Below are positions 19,494-28,377 of a stretch of DNA of 64,000 nucleotides, in pieces. A program made the position numbers and the translations under genes. Positions within the stretch are counted from its first letter, which is position 1. The number at the start of each line of letters is the position of its first letter. The notes below the pieces were generated by a model. That model worked only from the letters and a program-made list of their open reading frames with translations. It did not search any database and was not told the DNA's origin. The stretch lies in the NCBI RefSeq assembly GCF_000383095.1, contig NZ_AORL01000021.1, forward strand, positions 248,001 to 312,000. Direction: 5' to 3'. The stretch comes from Sphingomonas sp. PR090111-T3T-6A (GTDB lineage Bacteria; Pseudomonadota; Alphaproteobacteria; Sphingomonadales; Sphingomonadaceae).

Positions 19494-19853
19494 ATGGTCG
19501 ACAAGCATTCGCCTCGCGGCACCGACAGGGACGAACATGGCGCGCTCGGCGATGTCCGGGAAGCGCTGGATGCGGACAGCCATGGTGCGCTCAAGGCCGA
19601 TCCCTCGAACGAGGACGCCAAGCTCGATATCGGCCTCGACGAGAGTTTCCCGACGTCGGACACGCCGTCGCAAGTCCATGCCGGATCGAATGAACCGGCT
19701 CCCTCGTCGGGTTATGACGAGGCGGCGGAGCAAGCGATCCTCAGGCGGCGTGCGCGGACGCAGGCGCTCGTCGACGCCCTCCCGTGGATCGGGGCGGCGG
19801 TCGCGGTGCTGGCGGCCGGCGTGTTCGCTACGAGGTGGATGCGTCGAGACTAG
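19494..19853 (+). CDS. Small acidic protein with C-terminal membrane segment, putative stress protein
   Basis: The 119-residue protein begins MVDKHSPRGTDRDEHGAL; it is very acidic and hydrophilic for the first ~85 residues, then has one hydrophobic segment (LPWIGAAVAVLAAGVFATRWM) ending in basic residues, so it is probably a membrane-anchored cytoplasmic protein. The motif LDESFPTSDTPS resembles the DESFPASDPPA motif of many small alphaproteobacterial proteins of unknown role, often expressed under stress. The ATG at 19494 has a perfect AGGAGG seven bases upstream. The 3' end overlaps cobF by 26 bases, convergently. Confidence 0.75.
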   Translation: MVDKHSPRGTDRDEHGALGDVREALDADSHGALKADPSNEDAKLDIGLDESFPTSDTPSQVHAGSNEPAPSSGYDEAAEQAILRRRARTQALVDALPWIGAAVAVLAAGVFATRWMRRD

Positions 19854-20598
19854 GGGCGGCTTGCGCCCGGCGTAGCAGGTAGGTGTCCATGATCCAGCCG
19901 TGCGTCTGCCGAAGCTCGGCCCGGCGCGCCACGATCTCGGGGCCCGCCGTGGCAAGAGGCCCGTGGATCAACGCCTCCTGCGGCATGGCGAGATAAGCCC
20001 CCCACCAGATCGATATCCCCTCGGCCGTGAGGCGCTGAAAGGCACAGCCCCCGTCGAGCATCACGACGACGCTGTCCGTTCCGTCGGGCCAGCCTTGTTC
20101 GTGTAGCCACCGTCCGGTGGTGATGAGCACCGGCCGGGCCAGCTCGTTGAGGCAGATGCCGTGGGCTGCAGTCAGCGCCTGGATGCTGGTGATGCCCGGC
20201 ACGACCTGGACTTCGGCGGCCCCCAGACGGGTCGAGATACGCAGGCTGCTGTCGTAGAGCGAGGGATCGCCCCAGACGAGCAGGGCGACCGATCCTCCCT
20301 CAGGCAGATGCCGTCCGATCTCCCGCATCCAGATCGCGGCGATGGCGTCGTGCCAGGCATCCACGGCTTCGAGATAGGGGAGCGTCGCGGCGCGCTCGGG
20401 CATGTCGAATTCCACCACGCGGGCGGGGCCGGTCAGTAGTTCGGCGCAGATCGTCCGGCGTAGGTCCAGCAGATCCGATTTCGCATCTTCCTTGCGCGGA
20501 AGCAGGATGAGGTCGGCCGCATTCATCGCCTTGATCGCGGCGAGCGTGAGGTGATCGGGATTGCCCGTACCGATGCCGACGAGCGCAAGCCGGATCAT
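19828..20598 (-). CDS. cobF: Precorrin-6A synthase (deacetylating) CobF
   Basis: The 256-residue SAM-dependent methyltransferase of the tetrapyrrole (precorrin) methylase fold has an N-terminal GIGTGNPDHLTL motif, WGDPSLYDSS, and VVPGITSIQALTAA. CobF methylates C-1 of precorrin-5 with loss of acetate, an aerobic-pathway step; together with CobG this marks the oxygen-dependent route. It is the last gene of the leftward cob series, its ATG overlapping the cobB stop as ATGA. It ends inside the convergent small-protein gene. Confidence 0.93.
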   Translation of the reverse strand: MIRLALVGIGTGNPDHLTLAAIKAMNAADLILLPRKEDAKSDLLDLRRTICAELLTGPARVVEFDMPERAATLPYLEAVDAWHDAIAAIWMREIGRHLPEGGSVALLVWGDPSLYDSSLRISTRLGAAEVQVVPGITSIQALTAAHGICLNELARPVLITTGRWLHEQGWPDGTDSVVVMLDGGCAFQRLTAEGISIWWGAYLAMPQEALIHGPLATAGPEIVARRAELRQTHGWIMDTYLLRRAQAAPSLDASTS

Positions 20599-21908
20599 GC
20601 CGGGGCTCCTCCTGTCGCGACGAGGTGGAAGAAGGTGCCGGTGACATGGCCTCGCCGGGAGCCACTGGCGGAGACAGCCCGCCCCTCTGCGTCGATGACG
20701 TCGGCAAGGGGCTCGTCAGGCTGCTCGACGATGCGGGCATAGCGGAACTCATGCCCGCGCAGCACGGTGCTGCCGGGGATCGCACCGACCGGAGCATGAA
20801 GGCGTGCCGTCCTGTAGCCGAGGTGAAGGCGGCGCTCCGCATGGCTGGAGACGAGCCCCAGCAGCCCCGCCATCCGATGGACTTCACCTCCCGCATCGAC
20901 GAGCGCGGCGCCGAGCGTCATATAGCCGCCGCACTCGCCATGGATCGGCTTGCGCATGGCATGATCGCGCAGCCCCGTGAGGAAGCGTGACGCGGCGGCG
21001 ATGCGGCCGGCATGAAGCTCGGGATAGCCGCCGGGCAGCCAGACGATATCCGCATCCTGCGCCGGCGCTTCGTCGGCCAATGGCGAGAAGGGCAGGATTT
21101 CCGCTCCTGCCGCGCGCCAGCCTTCCAGCAGATGCGCATAAGTGAAGGAGAAGGCGACATCCTGCGCCAGCGCGATCCGCTGTCCGGGCGGCGTGCAGCG
21201 GAGCGGCGGCGCGGCTTTCTGGCGTCCGGGACGCGCGAGGGCCCGGACGGCCGGCAGATCGACATGGGCAGTCACGACGTCTGCGAACCGGTCGAGCCAA
21301 TGGTCGAGATCGGGATGCTCGGCGGCCTGCATGAGCCCGAGATGCCGCTCCGGCAGCCGGACGTCGGGCAGACGGGGAATGGCGCCCAGCACGGCGATGC
21401 CGGCATGCTCCATCGCGCCGCGGATCAGGCGCTCATGCCGTTCGCTCGCGACCTTGTTGAGGATGACGCCCACGACGTGGACGTCCGGGCGGAAGCTCCG
21501 CAGGCCATACGCGACGGCGGCGGCGGACTGGCTCTGGCCGGAGACGTCCATCACCAGCAGCACGGGCCAGCCGAGATGGGCGGCGATGTCGGCGGTCGCG
21601 CCGCGGCCTGTCTCTCCGGGTGCGGCGGCGCCGTCGAACAAACCCATGGCGCCTTCCGCGATCGCGAGGTCCACGTCGCCCGCGCGTCCCGCGATCGCAT
21701 CGAGGATGTCGCCTCCCATCGCCCATCCGTCGAGGTTGAAGGCCATCTGTCCGCAGGCGGCGGCGTGGAAGGCCGTGTCGATATAGTCAGGGCCGGTCTT
21801 GAAGGGCTGCACCCGAAGGCCCGCGCGCGTGAATGCCCGCATCAGCCCGAGCGACACCATCGTCTTGCCCGAGCCGGATCGCGGCGCCGCGATGACCAGT
21901 CCGGTCAT
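20595..21908 (-). CDS. cobB: Cobyrinic acid a,c-diamide synthase CobB (hydrogenobyrinic acid a,c-diamide synthase)
   Basis: The 437-residue enzyme has an N-terminal ATP-binding domain with Walker A PRSGSGKT and the signature [22 protein letters not shown], and a C-terminal type I glutamine amidotransferase domain ([13 protein letters not shown], catalytic Cys in HGECGGYM). It amidates the a and c side chains of the corrin ring using glutamine and ATP. The start at 21908 makes an ATGA overlap with cobM; the frame continues upstream but that part lies in cobM. In the aerobic pathway the substrate is hydrogenobyrinic acid. Not to be confused with the sirtuin cobB. Confidence 0.94.
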   Translation of the reverse strand: MTGLVIAAPRSGSGKTMVSLGLMRAFTRAGLRVQPFKTGPDYIDTAFHAAACGQMAFNLDGWAMGGDILDAIAGRAGDVDLAIAEGAMGLFDGAAAPGETGRGATADIAAHLGWPVLLVMDVSGQSQSAAAVAYGLRSFRPDVHVVGVILNKVASERHERLIRGAMEHAGIAVLGAIPRLPDVRLPERHLGLMQAAEHPDLDHWLDRFADVVTAHVDLPAVRALARPGRQKAAPPLRCTPPGQRIALAQDVAFSFTYAHLLEGWRAAGAEILPFSPLADEAPAQDADIVWLPGGYPELHAGRIAAASRFLTGLRDHAMRKPIHGECGGYMTLGAALVDAGGEVHRMAGLLGLVSSHAERRLHLGYRTARLHAPVGAIPGSTVLRGHEFRYARIVEQPDEPLADVIDAEGRAVSASGSRRGHVTGTFFHLVATGGAPA

Positions 21909-22696
21909 TCCGACGATCCGGCGAAGCGCGAGCCTGCCGTCGCCGGGCGGAACCGGCGATCGTAGCCGGGCGCGTAGAGGCTGCTCTCGGCAAATCCCTC
22001 CGCGCCGAGCACGTGTCCGACGAGGATCAGCGCCGTGCGTTCCGGCGCGCTGGCCTCGGCGCAGACAGCCTCCACGGTGCCGAGCGTGGCGCGGACGACC
22101 CGCTCGTCGGGCCAGCTTGCGCGCCAGACGATCGCGACCGGGCACTCCGCGCCATAGACAGGCAGGAGATCGCGCACGACCTGCGCGAGATTGTGAATGG
22201 AAAGGTGGATGGCGAGCGTCGCGCCGGTCGTGCCGAAGGCGGCGAGCGTTTCCCGCGGCGGCATGGTGCTGGCGCGGCCGGGCGTGCGGGTGAGGACGAC
22301 GGACTGCGCCAGCTCGGGCAGCGTCAGCTCCGCGCCCAGCGTCGCCGCCGCGGCCGCGAAGGAGGGGACGCCCGGCGTCACCGTGAAGGCGATACCCTCC
22401 GCGCGGAGCCGCCGGATCTGCTCGCCCATTGCGGACCAGACCGAGAGGTCGCCCGAATGGAGGCGCGCGACGTCCTGTCCGGCGTGATCGGCCTCACGGC
22501 AGAGCGCGATGATCTCGTCGAGCGTCAGGGGGGCCGTGTTCACGATCCGCGCGCCGGGCGGGCAATGGCCAAGCACGGCCTCGGGCACCAGCGATCCGGC
22601 ATAGAGGCAGACGGGCGACTGCGCGATGAGATCCCGGCCCCGCAGCGTCAGGAGGTCGGGCGCGCCTGGGCCGGCGCCGATGAAATGGACGGTCAT
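21905..22696 (-). CDS. cobM: Precorrin-4 C11-methyltransferase CobM
   Basis: The 263-residue precorrin methylase shows the family N-terminus [45 protein letters not shown] (SAM-binding), and [16 protein letters not shown]. It transfers a methyl group from SAM to C-11 of precorrin-4. The ATG at 22696 overlaps the cobE stop as ATGA, and its own stop overlaps cobB. The C-terminus runs longer than usual ([15 protein letters not shown]...). No key residue seems missing. Confidence 0.94.
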   Translation of the reverse strand: MTVHFIGAGPGAPDLLTLRGRDLIAQSPVCLYAGSLVPEAVLGHCPPGARIVNTAPLTLDEIIALCREADHAGQDVARLHSGDLSVWSAMGEQIRRLRAEGIAFTVTPGVPSFAAAAATLGAELTLPELAQSVVLTRTPGRASTMPPRETLAAFGTTGATLAIHLSIHNLAQVVRDLLPVYGAECPVAIVWRASWPDERVVRATLGTVEAVCAEASAPERTALILVGHVLGAEGFAESSLYAPGYDRRFRPATAGSRFAGSSE

Positions 22697-23058
22697 GCGG
22701 GGAATCCTTCGGCAAGCGCGCATGTCGCCAGGCGATCCGGCGAGATGTGACGGGGGGTGAGCAGCCGTGCGCCGGCTCCGGCTGCCACCAGCGCGGACGC
22801 TTCGGCGACGCTGCCGGTGCCATGGGCGGCAAGGCTGGCGGCGGAGCGGGTGGGCGTCGCCATGCCGGCGAGCGCCTCCGGCTCAAGCACGATCAAGGGA
22901 AGGGCGAGCGCCTCAGCCAGCCGGGCGAGAAGCGACGCCTTGGAGCGTGGGCCGGCCAGCGCGTCGACAGGCCTTGTCTGTGCCGACGCCATCGCCAGCG
23001 CGTCGCGCAAGGAAGCAAGGTCCGCGCCCGAGCGATAGCCGAAACCGGCGACGATCAC
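22693..23058 (-). CDS. cobE: Cobalamin biosynthesis protein CobE
   Basis: The 121-residue protein corresponds to the CobE/CbiG C-terminal domain, starting [21 protein letters not shown] with [26 protein letters not shown] and [15 protein letters not shown]. CobE takes part in the middle of the aerobic corrin pathway, with no settled enzymatic role. I chose the GTG at 23058, which overlaps the cobL stop as GTGA like the other junctions; a longer ATG start at 23100 is possible but overlaps cobL by 46 bases. GGAG precedes the GTG by nine bases. Confidence 0.85.
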   Translation of the reverse strand: MIVAGFGYRSGADLASLRDALAMASAQTRPVDALAGPRSKASLLARLAEALALPLIVLEPEALAGMATPTRSAASLAAHGTGSVAEASALVAAGAGARLLTPRHISPDRLATCALAEGFPA

Positions 23059-24263
23059 AGTGTCACGCTCCACTGTGTGATGGGGTAGGAGGATCGCCAT
23101 CCGCGCCTCGTCCCGAGCGGAGCCGCCGTGGCCAGTTCGATGCGCAGCAGCTCTCCGCCTTTGCGGGTCTGCCAGGAGGCCAGCAAGGCTTCGGATTCCA
23201 GCGTGACGGCATTGGCCACCAGCCGCGTTCCGGGCGCCGACATCGTCCAGAGCGTTTCGAGCAAAGCCTCGCGGAGGCCGCCGCCTATGAAGATCGCATC
23301 CGGCTTCGGCAGGTCCGCGAGGCCATCCGGCGCGCGCGCCTGGATCAGCCGGAGCCGATCGACACCCAGCCGCGTCGCATTGGAGCGTGCGCGGTCGGCA
23401 CGCGTGGGGTCGGCTTCGATGCCGATCGCTTGGGTCGAGGGATGGGCGAGCAGCCATTCGATCGCGATCGATCCCGACCCGGTGCCGATATCCCACAGCA
23501 TCTCGCCGGGACGTGGCGCGAGGGCGGAGAGCGTCAACGCGCGGACGGGGCGCTTGGAGATTTGGTGATCATGCTCGAACCAGTCGTCCGCCAGCCCCGA
23601 TGTGTGCGGCATCACATCGCCTCCGCCCGCGAAGGCGATGCCGACGGCGACAGGGTGGGGGATATCATCGAATGCCAGCGTCTCGGCCGTGGCGGCGCGC
23701 ACCCGCTCGCGGTGGCCGCCCAGTGCCTCCATCACATGGAGTTCCGAGGCTCCGAAACCCTCCGCCCGCAGATAGTCCGCCAGCGCGCCGACTGACGCGC
23801 CGTCGCGCACCAGCACGATGGCGCGTCGTCCCGGCGCGAAGCTCCGACGCAGCCGCGTGAGGGGGGCCGCGTGGAGGCCGTGGCACTCCGTTTCGGCCAG
23901 CGGCCAGCCGAGATGCGCGGCGGCGAGCGCGAAAGTGGAGAGGGCGGGGTGGGCGACCCATTCCGCCCGATCGAGATGACGCGTGATGGTTGTGCCCGCT
24001 CCGAACCAGAAGGGATCGCCCGAGGCGAGCATCACCGACGGCTGCCCGCGTCGCGCCAGCAGGGCGGGGATGCCGTCCTCGAAAGGCGCTGGCCAGGGGT
24101 GAAGCGCGGCCGTAAGAGGCGGCAACAGCGCCAGATGGCGAGGGGCGCCCATGACGAACACAGCCCGCTCCAACGCCTCGCATGCTGTGCGGGAGAGGCC
24201 GTCGACGCCGTCCTCGCCGATGCCGACGATGGTGAGCCACGGACCGTCAGGAGACACGGGCAT
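23055..24263 (-). CDS. cobL: Precorrin-6Y C5,15-methyltransferase (decarboxylating) CobL
   Basis: The 402-residue fused enzyme has an N-terminal CbiE-like methylase (WLTIVGIGEDGVDGLS, SGDPFWFGAG, HPALSTFALAAAHLGW) and a C-terminal CbiT-like methyltransferase with a Rossmann SAM site (MLWDIGTGSGSIAIEWL) and AIFIGGG. It methylates C-5 and C-15 and decarboxylates the acetate at C-12. The ATG at 24263 (GAGGA upstream) overlaps the apparent start of cobK on the other strand, so the two genes have no space between them. Confidence 0.93.
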   Translation of the reverse strand: MPVSPDGPWLTIVGIGEDGVDGLSRTACEALERAVFVMGAPRHLALLPPLTAALHPWPAPFEDGIPALLARRGQPSVMLASGDPFWFGAGTTITRHLDRAEWVAHPALSTFALAAAHLGWPLAETECHGLHAAPLTRLRRSFAPGRRAIVLVRDGASVGALADYLRAEGFGASELHVMEALGGHRERVRAATAETLAFDDIPHPVAVGIAFAGGGDVMPHTSGLADDWFEHDHQISKRPVRALTLSALAPRPGEMLWDIGTGSGSIAIEWLLAHPSTQAIGIEADPTRADRARSNATRLGVDRLRLIQARAPDGLADLPKPDAIFIGGGLREALLETLWTMSAPGTRLVANAVTLESEALLASWQTRKGGELLRIELATAAPLGTRRGWRSSYPITQWSVTL

Positions 24264-25011
24264 TCGCAACATCCTCATCCTGGGAGGGACCACGGAGGCG
24301 AGCGCGCTGGCAGCCGCCCTCGCCGAACGGGGCGATCGCGCGCTGCTGAGCTATGCCGGGCGCACCGAGCGGCCGCGCGCGCAGCCGGTGCCGGTTCGTA
24401 TCGGCGGCTTCGGCGGGGCGGACGGATTGGCGGATTTCCTGCGGCGGGAGCGGATCACGCATCTTGTGGATGCGACCCATCCCTTCGCGGCGACGATCAG
24501 CGCCAACGCGGCTGCGGCCGCGCGCGAGACGGGCGTGCGGCACATCCTCCTGACGCGGCCAGCATGGGCGCCTGCCGAGGGTGATCGCTGGACCTCCGTG
24601 CCCGACCTCGCTGCCGCCGTCGGCGCGCTGGCGGGCCCGCCGCGTCGCGTGATGCTGGCGCTGGGGCGGATGCATGTCGAGGCCTTCGCCGCCCAGCCGC
24701 AGCATCATTATCTGCTCCGCTTCGTGGGTGCGCCGGAGGTTCCGCCGGCGTTGCCGCGCCACACGCTCGTCGTCGATCGGGGGCCGTTCACTGTCGAGGG
24801 CGATCTTCATCTGATGCGCGAGCAGGCGACCGATCTGCTGCTGTGCAAGAATGCAGGCGGCAGTGGAGCGGAAGCGAAGCTGATCGCGGCCCGCACGCTC
24901 GGCCTGCCCGTGATGCTGATCGATCGCCCGCGGATGCCGGCGGCGCGGATCGTCCATGATGTCGGCGCAGTGCTCGGCTGGCTGGATCATTCGGCCGACC
25001 TCGGCGTGTAG
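24262..25011 (+). CDS. cobK: Precorrin-6A reductase CobK, on the opposite strand to the other cob genes, apparent ATT start
   Basis: The 249-residue NADPH-dependent enzyme reduces the macrocycle double bond of precorrin-6A. It shows RNILILGGTTEASALAAALAERG (nucleotide binding), DATHPFAATISANAAAAA, LALGRMHVEAFAA and LLLCKNAGGSGAEAKLIAAR, all CobK features. Family proteins start just before the ILILGGTTEA strand. The best Shine-Dalgarno (AGGAG, 24248-24252) stands eight bases before an ATT codon at 24262, giving (M)RNILILGGTTEAS. The nearest ATG (24229) would add 11 residues, has no Shine-Dalgarno and overlaps cobL more. It lies alone on the plus strand; its 3' end overlaps cobJ by 25 bases. 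Confidence 0.9.
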   Translation: MRNILILGGTTEASALAAALAERGDRALLSYAGRTERPRAQPVPVRIGGFGGADGLADFLRRERITHLVDATHPFAATISANAAAAARETGVRHILLTRPAWAPAEGDRWTSVPDLAAAVGALAGPPRRVMLALGRMHVEAFAAQPQHHYLLRFVGAPEVPPALPRHTLVVDRGPFTVEGDLHLMREQATDLLLCKNAGGSGAEAKLIAARTLGLPVMLIDRPRMPAARIVHDVGAVLGWLDHSADLGV

Positions 25012-25736
25012 AGGATCGGCGCCCCCGGCCGCTCGATCAGACGCGTGCGGCTGGAGCCGACGATCACCATCGTGCGCATATCCGCCATCTCGGCGGTCGC
25101 TTCGCCCAGCGGCACGATGCGGAGCGTCTCCTCCGGCGTCGAGACGGCGCGGGCGAAGAGGACGAGGCGGGCATCCCCGCATTCCTCGCGCAGCACGGAG
25201 AGGGCGCGGGCGAACCCCTCCGGCCGGGCGCGGGAGCGGGGGTTGTAGAAGGCCATGGCGAAATCCGCTTGCGCCGCCAGTCTCAGGCGCCGCTCGATCA
25301 GCGGCCAGGGCTTCAGATTGTCCGAGAGGTTGATCGCGCAGAAATCGTGGCCCAGCGGCGCGCCGGCCCGCGCGGCGGCGGCGAGCATCGCGGTGATGCC
25401 CGGCAGGACGCGGATATCGAGCGCGCGCCAGCCGGCGGGGCCGGCCTCCAGCGCCTCGAACAGGGCCGAAGCCATGGCGAACACCCCCGGGTCGCCCGAG
25501 GATACCACCACCACACGCCGGCCCTCTGCCGCGAGGCCGAGCGCGAAGGCCGCACGTTCCAGCTCCACGCGATTGTCCGAAGCATGGAGCGCCAGCCCCT
25601 CGCGCGGCGCCACGCGCGCCGCATAGGGGCCGTAGCCGACGATATCGGTCGCCTCCGCCAGCGCGGCGGAGACCTCCAGCGTGATCAGCGCTTCGCCGCC
25701 GGGGCCGAGCCCCGCGACCGCGACCCAGCCACTCAC
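24987..25736 (-). CDS. cobJ: Precorrin-3B C17-methyltransferase CobJ
   Basis: The 249-residue precorrin methylase, with VAGLGPGGEALITLEVSAALAEATDIVGYGPYAARV, VVVSSGDPGVFAMASALFEAL, LPGITAMLAAAARAGAPLGHDFCAINLSD and FYNPRSRARPEGFARAL, carries out methylation at C-17 with ring contraction. The GTG start at 25736 overlaps the cobI stop as GTGA. Its 3' end is inside the convergent cobK. After it, the next minus-strand gene is cobL, beyond cobK. Confidence 0.94.
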   Translation of the reverse strand: MSGWVAVAGLGPGGEALITLEVSAALAEATDIVGYGPYAARVAPREGLALHASDNRVELERAAFALGLAAEGRRVVVVSSGDPGVFAMASALFEALEAGPAGWRALDIRVLPGITAMLAAAARAGAPLGHDFCAINLSDNLKPWPLIERRLRLAAQADFAMAFYNPRSRARPEGFARALSVLREECGDARLVLFARAVSTPEETLRIVPLGEATAEMADMRTMVIVGSSRTRLIERPGAPILYTPRSAE

Positions 25737-26458
25737 GGCCGTCGCCCCTGTCCGTGGATCAGCAGGATCGAGAAATAGGCGGTGACCGCATCCGCCTCGG
25801 CCAGCGGGGTCACGCGCTCTTCCGCCATCGTCGCATATTCGATCAGCCAGGCGGCATCCCGCTTCCCCGCCGCCTCCACCGCGCGGCGGAGCTTGGGGAG
25901 GTTGCGGCCGATCTTCATCACCGCCAGCGCGTCGGCGTCGCGGATGCGGCGGACAAGCTCCTCCTCGGGCAGCGTCGCCATCACGACGGACAGCACGTCA
26001 TCCCCCCAGCCGATCGGCGTGCCGCTGGCCGTCCAGGCGCCGGACAGGCCGGTGATGCCGGGCACCACCCTGACGGGCGCCACGCCCGCCAGCCGGCTGT
26101 GGAGGTGCATGAAGGAACCGTAGAAGAAGGGATCGCCCTCGCACAGCACCACCACGTCCTCGCCCGTGGCGGCCAGCGCGGAGAGATGCGCCGTGCAGTC
26201 CGCATAGAAGGCGGAAAGCAGGGCGGCGTAGCGTGGATCGCTGAAGGGGATTTCCGTCGTCACCGGATAGTCCATGGGGAACTCGATCGCCTCGGGACGC
26301 AGCATGCCCTCGACGATCCGGCGGGCATGACCCTGCCGCCCGGCCTTGCGGAAATAGGCGATGTGGCGTGCGCCCCGGATGAGGCGGTCCGCGCGGACGC
26401 TCATGAGGTCCTGCGCGCCCGGCCCCAGCCCGACGCCGTGGATGGTGCCCACGCTCAT
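25733..26458 (-). CDS. cobI: Precorrin-2 C20-methyltransferase CobI
   Basis: The 241-residue SAM-dependent methylase makes precorrin-3A from precorrin-2. It shows the N-terminal GVGLGPGAQDLMSVRADRLI, FPMDYPVTTE, VVVLCEGDPFFYGSFMHLH, VVPGITGLSGAWTASGTPIGWGDD, and MKIGRNLPKLRRAV. The ATG at 26458 overlaps the cobH stop as ATGA. The frame stays open upstream through cobH but that part is a shadow. Confidence 0.95.
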   Translation of the reverse strand: MSVGTIHGVGLGPGAQDLMSVRADRLIRGARHIAYFRKAGRQGHARRIVEGMLRPEAIEFPMDYPVTTEIPFSDPRYAALLSAFYADCTAHLSALAATGEDVVVLCEGDPFFYGSFMHLHSRLAGVAPVRVVPGITGLSGAWTASGTPIGWGDDVLSVVMATLPEEELVRRIRDADALAVMKIGRNLPKLRRAVEAAGKRDAAWLIEYATMAEERVTPLAEADAVTAYFSILLIHGQGRRP

Positions 26459-27084
26459 TCGGCGGGACTCGCCAGTGCGTTGACGGCGGCGACGGTGATC
26501 GCGCTCCCGCCGAGCCGTCCGGCGACGATGCATCTCGGGACGGGGAGCGCCTCCCACAGCGCGTCCTTCGATTCCGCGGCGCCGACGAAACCCACGGGAC
26601 AGCCGATGATCGCCGCCGGACGCGGGCAGGCGGGGTCTTCCAGCATGGTGAGCAGATGGAAAAGGGCGGTCGGCGCGTTCCCGATCGCGGCCAGTGCACC
26701 CGCCAGATGCGGCCGCCACAGCTCGATGGCGGCAGCGGAGCGCGTGGTGCCGAGCGCGTGTGCCAGTTCGGGCACCTGCGGGTCGTTCAGCGTGCAGAGG
26801 ATCGGATTGCCGGCAGGCAGGCGCGCGCGGGTGATGCCCTCCGACACCATCCGCGCGTCGCAGAGGATCGGCGCACCGCCCTCCAGTGCGGCGATCGCCG
26901 CCTCCGCGAAGCCGGGGGAGAAACGGATATGCGCCGCCAGCTCCACCATGCCGGCAGCGTGGATCATGCGGACGGCGACCCGCTCCTCCGTGCCCGAGAA
27001 GTCGCTGAGATCGGCCTCCGTCCGGATGGTGCGGAACGACTGGCGGTAGATGGCGGCGCCGTCGGTTTCATAGGCATAGGGCAT
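26455..27084 (-). CDS. cobH: Precorrin-8X methylmutase CobH
   Basis: The 209-residue enzyme moves the methyl group from C-11 to C-12, giving hydrogenobyrinic acid. It carries the family's RxIRTEADLSDFSGTEERVAVRMIHAAGMVE with the catalytic His in MIHAAGM, ILCDARMVSEGITRARLP, and IIGCPVGFVGAAESKDAL near the end. The ATG at 27084 shares one base with the cobG stop (TGATG). Downstream it overlaps cobI as ATGA. Normal length for the family. Confidence 0.95.
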   Translation of the reverse strand: MPYAYETDGAAIYRQSFRTIRTEADLSDFSGTEERVAVRMIHAAGMVELAAHIRFSPGFAEAAIAALEGGAPILCDARMVSEGITRARLPAGNPILCTLNDPQVPELAHALGTTRSAAAIELWRPHLAGALAAIGNAPTALFHLLTMLEDPACPRPAAIIGCPVGFVGAAESKDALWEALPVPRCIVAGRLGGSAITVAAVNALASPAE

Positions 27085-28238
27085 CAGGAAGCTCCGAGGA
27101 GAGCGAAGATCTGGTCGGGTGTCAGCCCCTCGCGGAAGGGCGGTCCGCCGGCGCGTGCGTGATGCGCGAGGTCGAAGCGGCCGTTGCAGCCAGTGAGGAC
27201 GAGGTCCGCCTCGCCGGGACAGGCGCAGCCCTTGGCGCATCCCGAGACATGGAGGCGACCCTCGACATGCGGCGCCAGCCGCCGGGCGATCGCGCGGGTT
27301 GCGACGGTCGCCTGCGGGCAGGCCGGCCGGCCGGGGCAGGCGTCGACCCTCAGCAGCGGGTCGTCTGGATCGGGGCTCGGCTCCGCGCCGGGCCGGGCGC
27401 CCTCCAGGATCACGCCGCGCCAGGGCGTCAGGCGGATGGCCCGGGCATCGCCGTCCGACAACAAGGATGCCAGCCGTCCGGCCTCCAGCTCACCGAAGGG
27501 CGCGCCGCGGAAAGCGCCGTCCGCTGCCCGGATCGTCTCGGCGCGCGAGCGAGGCGGGAGCGGCGCGACCAGCGCGTCCATGCCCGGCAGGGGCGTGGCG
27601 TGGCGCGCCATGCGGCCGGAGCGATGCCCGCCCGTCGCGACGAACCAGTGGGCGAGCGTCACCAGCGCGTCGACCGCTCCGTCCACATCGATGGGAAGCC
27701 CCTCCGCGTGCCCCTCGGCCCGCAGGATAAGCCCGCCGCCGGTGCCGCGCTCGATGCGAAAGTCCGCCGGCGTGCCCGACAGCGCGGGCGCAGGCCCGGC
27801 ATCGATGGCTATGCCCATTTTCGCCGGCAGATCGGGCAGTTCGTCGATGCGCGCCAGCAGCGCGGACGCGATCCGGTGCGTGTCGTCGCCCGTCCGCCAG
27901 TCAGGCACCAGAAGAATGGCACGCCGTGCATCCCGCTCGGGGATCGGGTCCACGAGACCGGCCGCGACGAGTTGCTCGATCAGTGGCCGCCAGAGGGCTT
28001 CCGTCACGCCCCTGAGCTGGAGCGCCCCGCGATTGGTGAGGTCGATCCGGCCGTTTCCGAACCGGGTGGCCGCGTCATGCAGCGCAAGGGCCTGCGCGTG
28101 GCCGAGCCGGCCGAAGGGCGGGCGGAGGCGCATCAGCCAGCCGTCGCCTGCCTCCATCGGCCGCCATGCGGTGGGGCACCAGCCGCGCACCCCATGCCGA
28201 TCGGCCGTCGCGAAGGGGGGCAGGGATGGGTCTCGCAT
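27084..28238 (-). CDS. cobG: Precorrin-3B synthase CobG (Fe-S monooxygenase)
   Basis: The 384-residue sulfite/nitrite-reductase-like protein uses oxygen to hydroxylate precorrin-3A at C-20 and form a gamma-lactone. It has the N-terminal ferredoxin-like half (RGWCPTAWRPMEAGDGWLMRLRPP..., GRIDLTNRGALQLRG) and the cluster motifs RVDACPGRPACPQA and HVSGCAKGCACP, whose cysteines hold 4Fe-4S. CobG marks the aerobic pathway. I preferred ATG 28238 over 28262 because AAGG stands eight bases upstream of it. It is the first gene after the riboswitch. Confidence 0.92.
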   Translation of the reverse strand: MRDPSLPPFATADRHGVRGWCPTAWRPMEAGDGWLMRLRPPFGRLGHAQALALHDAATRFGNGRIDLTNRGALQLRGVTEALWRPLIEQLVAAGLVDPIPERDARRAILLVPDWRTGDDTHRIASALLARIDELPDLPAKMGIAIDAGPAPALSGTPADFRIERGTGGGLILRAEGHAEGLPIDVDGAVDALVTLAHWFVATGGHRSGRMARHATPLPGMDALVAPLPPRSRAETIRAADGAFRGAPFGELEAGRLASLLSDGDARAIRLTPWRGVILEGARPGAEPSPDPDDPLLRVDACPGRPACPQATVATRAIARRLAPHVEGRLHVSGCAKGCACPGEADLVLTGCNGRFDLAHHARAGGPPFREGLTPDQIFALLGAS

Positions 28239-28377
28239 GTCTTCGCCTTCCACATGTCGCACGGCGGGCAGGCGGCCATCGCCGCATACCCCGCGGCCGC
28301 AGCCGCCCTATCCGTCGCTCATGCGGAAAACCGAGCCCCGATCTCTCCCTGGATCAAGGCGGAGCGACCCTTGCGGC

